From NCBI RefSeq assembly GCF_008935055.1, contig NZ_CP043028.1:509501-573500 (forward strand): DNA of 64,000 bases. The letters run 5' to 3'. A program made the position numbers and the translations under genes. Shown in pieces: positions 51,256 to 60,117 of the stretch. Position 1 is the stretch's first letter, and each line of letters starts with the position of its first letter. The notes under the pieces were generated by a model. That model did no database searches, had not been told where the DNA came from, and was given only the letters and a program-made list of their open reading frames with translations. The stretch is from Pseudobutyrivibrio xylanivorans (lineage in GTDB: Bacteria; Bacillota; Clostridia; Lachnospirales; Lachnospiraceae).

Positions 51256-53120
51256 ATACTCTTCAAAACCTCCACTATTTTTTCCGTCAGCACTATTCCA
51301 TCCTTATCCTGTTCGCTTTTAGACAATTCGCTGAATGGTACTAGTGAATTATGCACTGTTGCCATTTCACGGGTCTTTTTATCAAGAAAACTATCCGAAC
51401 TTTTTTGATAACCCAGAGTTCGCATATACATATTCCATCTCATATGCTCATACATTTTCCATGTGTAATCATCTTTCAGAATATCGTATTTAAATTCAGC
51501 TTCATCACTGATTGGATATATACCAATATCTATAAGCTCTACTTTGTACTTAAGACTCAATGTGCGAGCATACACCGAATGGCGATTAAACTCATTATTA
51601 CAGTATTCTTCCCAGGATTTTGGATTATCTTTATTCTGCTGTCTGATTGCATGAATTGCCATTGATGCCTTTTCCAATTCTGACATCGTAATGAACTCAT
51701 AATTGAAGGTCTCATCTATTCCACCAACTAATTCATACTTTCTAACTAAATCCTCGTTCCAGCTTTTGCTAATCTCCTTATGAGCCATATTGACTTGAAT
51801 TATACAATTGTCATCTGCAAAGCCTTTTTGCACTCTATGAGCTTTTAATCGCTTAGCTAGATTAACATTTAGCAAATCCGCTCCTGCATTAATAAAAACA
51901 AAAGAAAGCCCATCCTTATTCTCCAAACACTGTTCATATTCAAGTGTTTCAAAATCCACATCAGAATGGTATTGAATTCTGTAAAAAGCATCCCCCTCTA
52001 CATCACAAAAATCATAAATCTCTGGCATTAGTTGCTTCAACTTGTCTCTTCCATTACCAGCATCGATAACAGTTAATTTCAAAATATACCCAGGCATCTG
52101 AGCCAATGATAATATTGCCTTAATCATTTCTAGGTTTCTTATATTCATTCCACCTATAATCAAAACATTTATCTTTCGTTCACCATTATCCTCAATAGCT
52201 GCTTCAAAAATTGATTTTTTCAACAAATTGTTCAGCGCAAAGTTTTCCTCAGCTCTAACAAAATTAATAATTGTCTTTGATGGCAATTTATTCTTCTTAG
52301 CATACTCATTATACATTCCCCATGGAGTATCTATTAGTTCCACATAGCACTTAATGACTACATCTTCATTATTTTTTGAAAATGTACTAATCTCCTCAAG
52401 TTTCTTTAGATTGTTTTCTTCGTTCTCTTCGAAAAGAAATATTTCTAGTCCTTTTGCGTGCCCTAGCTTATCTAAAACAACAGCTATATCTGAATTTAAA
52501 TATATGCCACCAACAGAAGCTATTTTTTCTCTTCCTGCTCCGCTAACTTCAGATTGGCTACATGCAAAAATAATATTATTTTTCTTAATATCTACTTTTC
52601 CAGAAATACTTTTAGCTAATGCAATTGTCTTATCATTGCATTCAGATAATAAATACGAATATTTTCTTCTATTGAGCGATAGTCTCAATCTCTGCCACGG
52701 TCCATCCAAAAATTTAACAATGAATCCACCAACAAATATTATTAAAACTATATTAGCCAAAACTCGTATGATTCCATATACACTGGAAAAATTAGGATGT
52801 AATCCAAAAACCACTTTTTCATATCCATTTCCAGCATAGATATTGAAGCTCTTAAGTAATGCTGTAGAGATTCCCTCTATTATCCTTAGCATAACATTAG
52901 TTCCAGTTGAATCATTAAATATTTCCTCTGGAATATACATAATCCAGCATGCCACAAATTCAAAAAAGGCGGCACTTACATAATGTATGTCACTCTTATT
53001 TTCCTTTGTTAACCAATAAATTACCCCATAAAATGCAAAGGCTAGTCCCAATATCATTGTAATCAGCCAAATTACTTCCTCTGAATTAAACTGAGTAAAT
53101 GCCCCCAAAATATTAATCAT
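51252..53120 (-). CDS. Three-TM protein with TrkA/RCK-like Rossmann domains and C-terminal RyR domain
   Basis: I chose the ATG at 53120 over a TTG 12 bases upstream. The 622 residues start with three hydrophobic helices (about 15-36, 46-64, 117-138), like an ion channel or sensor anchor. Next comes a TrkA-N-like region (about 155-240) and a second Rossmann-like region (about 320-450, from KINVLIIGGMNI). The C-terminus (about 545-622) matches the RyR domain: EHMRWNMYMRTLGYQ and VHNSLVPFSELSKSEQDKDG. RyR domains in prokaryotes are proposed to bind nucleotide-derived ligands in conflict systems. A ligand-gated membrane effector is a reasonable inference. Confidence 0.75.
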   Translation of the reverse strand: MINILGAFTQFNSEEVIWLITMILGLAFAFYGVIYWLTKENKSDIHYVSAAFFEFVACWIMYIPEEIFNDSTGTNVMLRIIEGISTALLKSFNIYAGNGYEKVVFGLHPNFSSVYGIIRVLANIVLIIFVGGFIVKFLDGPWQRLRLSLNRRKYSYLLSECNDKTIALAKSISGKVDIKKNNIIFACSQSEVSGAGREKIASVGGIYLNSDIAVVLDKLGHAKGLEIFLFEENEENNLKKLEEISTFSKNNEDVVIKCYVELIDTPWGMYNEYAKKNKLPSKTIINFVRAEENFALNNLLKKSIFEAAIEDNGERKINVLIIGGMNIRNLEMIKAILSLAQMPGYILKLTVIDAGNGRDKLKQLMPEIYDFCDVEGDAFYRIQYHSDVDFETLEYEQCLENKDGLSFVFINAGADLLNVNLAKRLKAHRVQKGFADDNCIIQVNMAHKEISKSWNEDLVRKYELVGGIDETFNYEFITMSELEKASMAIHAIRQQNKDNPKSWEEYCNNEFNRHSVYARTLSLKYKVELIDIGIYPISDEAEFKYDILKDDYTWKMYEHMRWNMYMRTLGYQKSSDSFLDKKTREMATVHNSLVPFSELSKSEQDKDGIVLTEKIVEVLKSI

Positions 53121-53197
53121 ACTTTTCACCAATCTCTTGATTTTTTATTCTACTAAAAATATACTCCTTATATCATATATGCTGCGAGGATAGAAGA

Positions 53198-53875
53198 ATG
53201 TTATTACCTGAACTTATCACTGAACGAACGAATTATGCTCATGTTATTGCAATTATTAATAATAGTTATGAGACATTATATGATGAAGAGGATTTCTTTA
53301 TTATCCATTCATTAGTAAATGATAATTATTGTGTCGAGATGCGTGATAATTCTAAGCTAGATAAAGTTGCACACATTTTGGAAACCTTGCGTCCCGACCT
53401 TTTACTCACTACAAGTCAGGCAATCTTCAACAGTTTAAAGAATGAATATAGTAACGCATATATGTGCAAGCAATTCACATATCCTGATAATTTCGGCTTT
53501 AATCCTAACGTTAGACTATTAAACAAAGCAGATTTACCTTATGTAATTGATACCTACGGTGAATCCAATTACATAACCCAATTATTCGATAGAAACCGTA
53601 TTTTAGGTTACTATCTTGATAACGCTCTTATTGGATATGTTGTCCATCACATTGACGATACTGTCGGCGCTCTATTTATAACACCAGAATACCGAAGAAA
53701 TAAATACGGTGCAGAGTTACTTAAATCAGCAGTGAATTATTTTGGTAGTAACTTAGTATATTCTCATGTAGTATCAACAAACACCGCCTCCCTAAAATTA
53801 CACCAATCAATTGGTGCCAAAACGGCTGATACTAACATTTATTGGATGCACAACATCGGATATTCATTCAATTAA
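53198..53875 (+). CDS. GNAT family acetyltransferase
   Basis: The 225-residue protein has an N-terminal half of unknown fold and a C-terminal GNAT domain with ALFITPEYRRNKYGAELLKSAV as the acetyl-CoA-binding loop (R-x-x-x-G-x-x-L) and NTASLKLHQSIGAKT. The substrate is unknown. It is the only plus-strand gene in the island, divergent from the RyR gene (77-base gap) and overlapping the stop codon of the TIR gene by four bases. Confidence 0.85.
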   Translation: MLLPELITERTNYAHVIAIINNSYETLYDEEDFFIIHSLVNDNYCVEMRDNSKLDKVAHILETLRPDLLLTTSQAIFNSLKNEYSNAYMCKQFTYPDNFGFNPNVRLLNKADLPYVIDTYGESNYITQLFDRNRILGYYLDNALIGYVVHHIDDTVGALFITPEYRRNKYGAELLKSAVNYFGSNLVYSHVVSTNTASLKLHQSIGAKTADTNIYWMHNIGYSFN

Positions 53876-55281
53876 AATAATTCATCATCTGGTTCAAACA
53901 CACCGTAACCAGCAACATAACCAGCCCTAAAGTAGAAATCAGGAGAACAAAATAAGCTTTCAACATCATCATAATTATTTAACAGCCAGCTATAGGCCTC
54001 GACATATTTATCATACTTAGAATTTGCTCTATTTTTTTCATTATCCTCAGACAATGCTTTCATTTCAGGCAACAGATAAGAAAAATAATTATGACACATA
54101 GCCAACTGAAAGGCTGTTTTATGATTTGCAGTTGATAGTATTTCATCCGAAATATAAACCTTATCAGCTCCTGCTCTTATTAGATAGGTATAAACTTTCT
54201 TTCCTAAATGTCTATATCCCGCACCATCGTCCAATTCCAGAATTTCCTTTAGCTTTGGTATCAGCTTTGCTTCATCAGGATACCCATCAATGTAATCATC
54301 ATCCAATTCTCTAATATAAATAATTCCCCCATCAGGATTTAAAAGCTTCGCCAACTCCCTAAGAGTTTTCTCTGGTTCAGGCATATCCTTCAGAATCAAT
54401 GTCAAATCAATTATATCAAAACCTTCAATCTGATTGTCAGACATAAGTTTCTTTACTGCATCAATATAATTTTCTGTTGCGAACTCATCTGCTATAAAAT
54501 GACCCTTTTGAAAGATTCTGTCAGCCTCATCCAATAGACCTCTGTAAGTAACACCATAGATTTCTCCTGGATTTATTCGTTTTCCTAGGCTTAATGCTCT
54601 TTTAGGATTAAGTGCATACTTTTTTGCATAAGTTTCTATATCATAGGCCTTGTAAACCAGTAGATTTAAATCATTCCTATCCTTAAAAATACTCTCCTGC
54701 GTTATTGCTCTTTCCAATATATTCCAATCAATCCCGCGACACACAGTGTGATCTGTCTTTATCCAAAGAAAATCTGCCTCATCCATCCCATGCTCTGAAT
54801 AGTATGAATTATTCTTTGTCGTTTTTCTCTTTTTGAAAGGAAGTCCATCCTCACCCTTCATCTGCCTAATAATTTTGTCTATGAGAACTTCTTCATCTGA
54901 AATAGACATAGTATCCCACTTATGTCTATTGTATGTCTCAAACTTCTTTATGTAATCATCTTCATCATCCCAGTTTGTATCATCTCTTAATTGATACCCC
55001 GCCTTATAGATGAGAATAAAATTTTTGCTTTGTTCAACAGCATATTCTATTTCTTCCCTGACACGATCATGGTCAGATTTTTTTGTGAAATATCCTTTAG
55101 TCAAAATCATAATAAAATTGGGCGCTTTACTAATCTCTTCTTTAATTCGAATAGTAAAGTCCTCATTTCCAATTTTATCTTTGTCAAAAAACACATCCAA
55201 CCCCTTTGAGCAGAGATGTGTTCGTATATTACTTGCTAATTCAGACCCCGTATCTCTTCTATAACTAATAAATGCATCCAT
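53872..55281 (-). CDS. TIR domain fused to a methyltransferase-like domain
   Basis: The 469 residues begin with a TIR domain (1 to about 130): MDAFISYRRD, GLDVFFDKDKIG, PNFIMILTKGYF, and catalytic-type Glu77 in VREEIEYA, the residue used for NAD cleavage by active TIR enzymes. After a linker with KKRKTTKNN comes a Rossmann-like domain (about 190-400) that resembles class I SAM methyltransferases: GEIYGVTYRGLLDEADRIF, GFDIIDLTLILKDMPEPEKTLRELAKLLNPDGGIIYIREL. The glycine-rich SAM loop is replaced by ALSLGKRIN, so it may be a binding rather than a catalytic domain. The tail is helical. TIR proteins with sensor domains act in anti-phage defence by NAD depletion or signalling. Confidence 0.8.
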   Translation of the reverse strand: MDAFISYRRDTGSELASNIRTHLCSKGLDVFFDKDKIGNEDFTIRIKEEISKAPNFIMILTKGYFTKKSDHDRVREEIEYAVEQSKNFILIYKAGYQLRDDTNWDDEDDYIKKFETYNRHKWDTMSISDEEVLIDKIIRQMKGEDGLPFKKRKTTKNNSYYSEHGMDEADFLWIKTDHTVCRGIDWNILERAITQESIFKDRNDLNLLVYKAYDIETYAKKYALNPKRALSLGKRINPGEIYGVTYRGLLDEADRIFQKGHFIADEFATENYIDAVKKLMSDNQIEGFDIIDLTLILKDMPEPEKTLRELAKLLNPDGGIIYIRELDDDYIDGYPDEAKLIPKLKEILELDDGAGYRHLGKKVYTYLIRAGADKVYISDEILSTANHKTAFQLAMCHNYFSYLLPEMKALSEDNEKNRANSKYDKYVEAYSWLLNNYDDVESLFCSPDFYFRAGYVAGYGVFEPDDELF

Positions 55282-55404
55282 ATATTACCCACTCCCGAAA
55301 TTGCATACTATAGAATGATAGTATCTTTTGCTTTTAAGAAAAACAAGAATAAAAATATAAAAATTTCGTGAATAAAGGCAGCCAACAATGGCCGCCCTAA
55401 TAAA

Positions 55405-56313
55405 CTAAACTTCAATCTGCATCTTTTCGTGAAAACTATTTGCAATTTCAAATATATTAGTAACTGTCACAATACCCGCTTCCACCACATAACAAACCAC
55501 GTAAGGATCGCTAAGCCACCCAAGATGTCTTATCTTTACATCCATACAATGAATACCTTCGGAATGTTCTGGTTCAACTGATAATATTGGATATATATCT
55601 GATTCAACTTCCAATGCAAGGATTTTATCAGCAATAACACAATACCTTTCTTCATCTATTTCAGCAAACCTTTGTCCATAAATTGGTAAATGGTATACAT
55701 AACAATCCATATCCTCCAACGCAATATCTGTTATTCGAACAGTATTCGTTTCAATCAACTCTTTAGATCTATATTTTGTAAATCTTTCGTTATCACGATA
55801 ATTGCCAAAAGCTTCCACCGCTAGCTTTGTATTTCCATTTTTGAATTCCTCGTAGCTGGCATGTATCCGTGCGTGTATTTCATCTTTTGTGAGATTACTT
55901 GCACTACATTTATCAGACTTTTTATAGTCCATAAAATCGATATCACTAAAATCCACATCATAATAGCCTGAAATCTCTTTATATTCATCATCAATACTAA
56001 TTCCATGTGGATACACTCCATACAAGCATCCAAGGCCAAGTATTACACTTATATAATAGTCATGGTCACATTTCTGTTTATATATAACTTCCCTAAACCG
56101 ATTTATAGCAACCTTGAATGATTCGCCCATAGTGCAATGTTCCTCAAAGTCACCCATTCCATCAGCCCAATCCATAGCACTTGCAAAACCAACAACTCTA
56201 ACCATTGTGTCCTTAGATAACGTATCCCAACCTTTGAGTCCTCCTGCTTTTCGCAGCAACTCTCCTTTTTGTTTCTTTGCTTCCTCATATATCTCGTCTG
56301 ATTCTTTAGACAT
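55405..56313 (-). CDS. Hypothetical protein, 302 aa, in the TIR/RyR island
   Basis: I do not recognise the family. The start has GGAGGG. The first 40 residues are charged and helical (SDEIYEEAKKQKGELLRKAGG); the middle is rich in acidic and aromatic residues; the C-terminal 90 residues (about 210-300) are beta-rich. No membrane helix. Several Cys/His residues are present without a zinc motif. It lies 123 bases upstream of the TIR gene on the same strand, so the two may be one transcription unit. Confidence 0.55.
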   Translation of the reverse strand: MSKESDEIYEEAKKQKGELLRKAGGLKGWDTLSKDTMVRVVGFASAMDWADGMGDFEEHCTMGESFKVAINRFREVIYKQKCDHDYYISVILGLGCLYGVYPHGISIDDEYKEISGYYDVDFSDIDFMDYKKSDKCSASNLTKDEIHARIHASYEEFKNGNTKLAVEAFGNYRDNERFTKYRSKELIETNTVRITDIALEDMDCYVYHLPIYGQRFAEIDEERYCVIADKILALEVESDIYPILSVEPEHSEGIHCMDVKIRHLGWLSDPYVVCYVVEAGIVTVTNIFEIANSFHEKMQIEV

Positions 56314-56427
56314 AACTCATCCCTCCAGTTCTGTAACCACATTCTCGTGTAAAAACGAATCCCTAGATTTAGGTTAGATTTAACACAAAAACACATATAT
56401 CGTCAATAAATTTTCATATTTTCCTTC

Positions 56428-56433
56428 TATAAT
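56428..56433 (+). promoter_or_regulatory. Probable -10 box of the GGDEF pair
   Basis: A perfect TATAAT without a good -35 lies 68 bases before the first GGDEF gene. Confidence 0.35.
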
Positions 56434-56500
56434 TATCGTAAGGTATTGTGACTAACTGCGACTATTCACATAGAAAATTAAGGAACAATAAACGCAAGCT

Positions 56501-57916
56501 ATGAATGTTAGTAATTTCAAAAAACCTTTAAAAAGAAGCATTACCATCGGCTGTATATTGTTCGTAGTTTGCCTGTCATCATTCATATGCATTTTCGGTT
56601 ATTTGGGTGACCGAAAATCTTTGTTTGAAGCATACGAATCCCGCATGACAGACATCTTGAACTATGTTTACTATCACATTGATCAGGACGATTTGGCACA
56701 GTGCGTTGAAACTGGTGTGCCTTCAGATAAATATTGGGAACTTCAGGATTTTATGGATGAGATAATGGAGCGTATGCAGCTACACTATCTATATATTATT
56801 GTTCCACTGGATACCTACGAGCCTGGAAATGTTATTAACGTACTTTCTGCAGATACAGCGTATGGACGAATGTTCGAACCAGACGGCTACTATCTCGACT
56901 ACCTGATTGATGATGAGTACACCCGCGAGGAGGCTTTAAAATATTACAATGCCATGCAGAAGGATGATATTTCTTTCTTTGAAATTGTCAGTGGTTGGGG
57001 TGATGACTACAGTGGTATAATGCCTTTGAAAGATAGCGATGGAGAAACCTACGCTATTCTCTGCGTAGATTTCGAAATAAGTGAGATTCATAATACCATT
57101 CTGATCTACACAATTACGAATGTGGTTATGATACTTCTGGTTAGCCTTGTGTTCTCACTAATAGCACTGAGCTGGATAAATAAAAATGTGACCGTTCCTG
57201 TGGTTTCTTTGGAAAAGAGTGTGAACGATTTTGCTGCTCTCTCACATATTCAGAGAGACCCTGGACTACTTCGATATGATGCGCCAAATATCACTACTCA
57301 AAACGAGGTTGAATCCTTGGCTAATTCTATCAACCAGATGACTCAGGATATTAAAACCTATGCTGCAAATATCTTAGAGGCCGAGGTACAGGTCCAGGAT
57401 ATGAAATCCCAGGTTACACGAATGGATATGTTGGCCTATCAGGATGCTCTGACTCATGTTAAAAACAAGACCTGGTACGACACCATTGAGGAACGTGTTA
57501 ACGAAGATATAGCATTAGGAATCGCCGAGTTTGCAATTATTATGGTAGACTTCAACGATCTTAAGAAGATAAATGATACATATGGACATGATTACGGCAA
57601 CGAGTATATCGTCGGTGCGACAAAACTCATCTGCGATATTTGCCCGTTTTCTGCTGTGTTTAGAGTTGGCGGAGATGAGTTTGTAATTCTCCTTGAGAAC
57701 AAGGCCTACGAGGAGAAAGATGATTTGTACAACAAACTCATCCAAACCTTTATGAATACATCAAAAGATGAGACTCAAGAACCTTGGAAACGCTATTCTG
57801 CAGCTTTTGGTCTTGGGGTATATAATCCTTATGACACCTGCATGGAAGATGTTTTCAAGCGTGCAGATAAAGTTATGTATGAGAACAAACAACGTATGAA
57901 GAAAGCTGAACTTTAA
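56501..57916 (+). CDS. Membrane diguanylate cyclase (GGDEF) with extracellular sensor
   Basis: The 471 residues have an N-terminal helix (13-33), an extracellular sensor region (about 35-195), a second helix (about 198-224), a HAMP-like linker (225-290) and a GGDEF domain (about 310-470) with active site VGGDEF at 389-394. It should make cyclic di-GMP from two GTP. No RxxD inhibitory site precedes the active site. The stop overlaps the start of the next GGDEF gene (TAATG). Confidence 0.93.
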   Translation: MNVSNFKKPLKRSITIGCILFVVCLSSFICIFGYLGDRKSLFEAYESRMTDILNYVYYHIDQDDLAQCVETGVPSDKYWELQDFMDEIMERMQLHYLYIIVPLDTYEPGNVINVLSADTAYGRMFEPDGYYLDYLIDDEYTREEALKYYNAMQKDDISFFEIVSGWGDDYSGIMPLKDSDGETYAILCVDFEISEIHNTILIYTITNVVMILLVSLVFSLIALSWINKNVTVPVVSLEKSVNDFAALSHIQRDPGLLRYDAPNITTQNEVESLANSINQMTQDIKTYAANILEAEVQVQDMKSQVTRMDMLAYQDALTHVKNKTWYDTIEERVNEDIALGIAEFAIIMVDFNDLKKINDTYGHDYGNEYIVGATKLICDICPFSAVFRVGGDEFVILLENKAYEEKDDLYNKLIQTFMNTSKDETQEPWKRYSAAFGLGVYNPYDTCMEDVFKRADKVMYENKQRMKKAEL

Positions 57917-59571
57917 TGTCTAAATCTACCATCAAAAAAATCTTCATAATTTATTTTTCCATAGTTGCTGTTGTTTTTTCCATGCAGCTTATTTACTATG
58001 TCAACATTCACTTTGCGAAGGTAACAAATCACGAAAAAGTCGAGCAGATACTCCGAAATGACCTTGGTTACGACTGGGATAATATTGATAAACAGCTTGA
58101 GGAAATAGAAGCTCTGTTGGAGACTGAAGATTTAACAAATGAAGATATGGGCCGACTCTATGAACGCGCCAGCTTGATTTGTCTAAATAAAAAAATGCAT
58201 TCAGATTATTTTAAAAATATCAGCACTGCACTCTATTACCTGAAACAGAGTGATGACACAGATTATACTATTAATATTTATCTGGACTTGGCCAACTTTT
58301 ATCTGAATAATTATGCCAATGAAGAAGCTGAAAATATGATTGCTGCGGCGGAAGCTCTTAAATCTTTCGACGAAATAGATAATCTACAGATAAAGGCTTA
58401 CGCCTATCGTATGCAGGGCATTGTTGCCGTTCTTAATCTTGATTACAATGAAGCTGAAACCTATTTTAACGATTCTCAGCGTATAATTGACTTAAGTTCC
58501 TCCAACACCTTTGAGACTCTGTATACAGCTATGAATGATGTTTGGCTGGCAAGAGTCTATGAGGAAACAGGACGTCTATCAAAGTGTAAAGAGAAGCTTG
58601 ATAAATGGGCTGACTCTGATGTATTTACTACAGAAGTTTATCGTCAAATTAATCTAAGAGATTTTATCATTCCATATTATCAGGCTAAGTGCTACTACCT
58701 TTGTGCAGAAAATATCAAAGAGCGAAATAATTCCAGCCAAATGGACACAGAGGCAAGGGAACAGGCCGTTATTAATTATCTTCATGAATTTATGGAACTG
58801 TGTGAAGAAAATGAATACGAGAAAGCAGAGCTTTATACTCTGTTAAAGATACAAAAGGAATATCCAACAAGAAATGAGAATATACAGCGTGAGCTTATCA
58901 CTGTTTTAAATGAGCTTTACAGCAATACTTTCAAGCAGCAGAACTTCACCTATGCAACTGCCATCAGAAGTTTTATTATTGCAGCCCAAGAAGATTTACG
59001 TGTAAATCAACAGGCATGGAGAAAATCCGTCAGACGTACCAAAATTGCCATTATATCTGCGATGGCTTTAACTGTTGTGGTATTGATTCTAATAATTATA
59101 TTCATGAGTAATCGATTCGATGGTTTAACTCATCTTCTGACTAGAAAAGTATTTGACTATGACTTGGCCAAAATTCAAAAGTCCAACAATGAATATGGCA
59201 TCATCATGATAGATATAGATGATTTTAAGAATGTAAATGATACTTATGGTCACCAGTCCGGTGACATTGTGCTTTGGCGACTGGGCCAGCTCATTGAAAA
59301 CGAAACCACATCTGATATACATGCTTACCGCTATGGTGGAGAAGAATTTGCCCTTATTGTTGGGAAGAACGCTTTACCTTACATAAAAAAGATGGCAGAT
59401 CGTCTATGCCACTCCATGTTCCAGCAGGCCTGGGACTTCGACAGTGAGCTTCTTATCACACTAAGTATCGGCACTGCCACAGGCAAAGGTACAGAGAACG
59501 TTGTGAAGATGGCCGATGACAATTTGTACTACTCAAAAGCCCATGGTAAGAATCGAGTGACTTCAACATAA
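57916..59571 (+). CDS. Membrane diguanylate cyclase (GGDEF) with TPR-like sensor
   Basis: The 551 residues have an N-terminal helix (7-28), a long helical region of TPR-like repeats (about 60-370) that would lie outside the cell, a second helix (about 376-396) and a GGDEF domain (about 400-551) with GGEEF as active site and IMIDIDDFKNVNDTYGH. Both GGDEF and GGEEF forms are active in general. It is coupled to the upstream cyclase by a one-base overlap. Confidence 0.93.
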   Translation: MSKSTIKKIFIIYFSIVAVVFSMQLIYYVNIHFAKVTNHEKVEQILRNDLGYDWDNIDKQLEEIEALLETEDLTNEDMGRLYERASLICLNKKMHSDYFKNISTALYYLKQSDDTDYTINIYLDLANFYLNNYANEEAENMIAAAEALKSFDEIDNLQIKAYAYRMQGIVAVLNLDYNEAETYFNDSQRIIDLSSSNTFETLYTAMNDVWLARVYEETGRLSKCKEKLDKWADSDVFTTEVYRQINLRDFIIPYYQAKCYYLCAENIKERNNSSQMDTEAREQAVINYLHEFMELCEENEYEKAELYTLLKIQKEYPTRNENIQRELITVLNELYSNTFKQQNFTYATAIRSFIIAAQEDLRVNQQAWRKSVRRTKIAIISAMALTVVVLILIIIFMSNRFDGLTHLLTRKVFDYDLAKIQKSNNEYGIIMIDIDDFKNVNDTYGHQSGDIVLWRLGQLIENETTSDIHAYRYGGEEFALIVGKNALPYIKKMADRLCHSMFQQAWDFDSELLITLSIGTATGKGTENVVKMADDNLYYSKAHGKNRVTST

Positions 59572-59577
59572 TAGATT

Positions 59578-59618
59578 AAAAAAGCGCTGAACCCATTCGG
59601 ATTCAGCGCTTTGATTTT
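59578..59618. terminator. Bidirectional terminator after the GGDEF pair
   Basis: The stem AAAGCGCTGAA/TTCAGCGCTTT is flanked by A- and T-rich runs on both sides, ending the GGDEF operon and the small minus-strand gene. Confidence 0.75.
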
Positions 59619-59664
59619 GTCGCATGAGTGAGAGCAATAAAACCGCCCTCATATATTTTCAAGA

Positions 59665-59856
59665 TTATGCAATATAAAGTGCATGCTTTGCATCTGCTAC
59701 ATTCATTTTGCTTACCTTGTTCTGGGACTGAACACTAACTACCTTCATAGTGTTCCTGGCAACGAACTCAGTGTGAATTCCATGTCTGAGTAAGTCCTCT
59801 GCCTTTCTGTACAAGTCCTCTGGTCCTGTACATGTAATAATTGTACCAACAGCCAT
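59665..59856 (-). CDS. Hypothetical protein, 63 aa
   Basis: I do not recognise the family. The ATG at 59856 has GAGGAAGAG upstream. The product is a small mixed alpha/beta protein, starting MAVGTIITCTGPEDLYRKAEDLL and ending in a helix; it reads like a compact complete domain and not a fragment. It is monocistronic. Confidence 0.6.
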   Translation of the reverse strand: MAVGTIITCTGPEDLYRKAEDLLRHGIHTEFVARNTMKVVSVQSQNKVSKMNVADAKHALYIA

Positions 59857-60000
59857 TTTCTCTTCCTCCCCAGCCTAATAATTTTGTCACGTTACTTGGG
59901 ATATATCGCCAAGAAACAAGATAATCTTAAGTCTCCTTCGAGGATTTGTAAACAAAAAAGCTGTGAACAATTTGTGAACTTTGCTTAAACGTTTAATAAC

Positions 60001-60098
60001 AAAAAAGCACCTTGTCACGGTTACAAGCCTTTACTCTCTCTGCTCGACTAAATGTCTCACTGAGAGAGCAAAGAGCTTGTCCCCTACAAGATGCTTTC
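60001..60098 (-). terminator. Modular palindrome I with U-tract, terminator of kdgK
   Basis: Outer stem AAAGCACCTTGT/ACAAGATGCTTT, inner ACAAGCC/GAGCTTGT and ACTCTCTC/TGAGAGAG carry the loop CTCGACTAAATGTCTCAC, the same module as in elements A and C. T6 follows on the minus strand, so it should end the uronate operon transcript. It starts 20 bases after the kdgK stop. Confidence 0.8.
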
Positions 60099-60117
60099 AC
60101 AAATTAACGCTAAAAGC

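Noticed and set aside
15704..60098. Palindromes A-I as insertion sequences
   Set aside because: They contain no transposase frame; at most they could be moved in trans, so they are listed as repeats.
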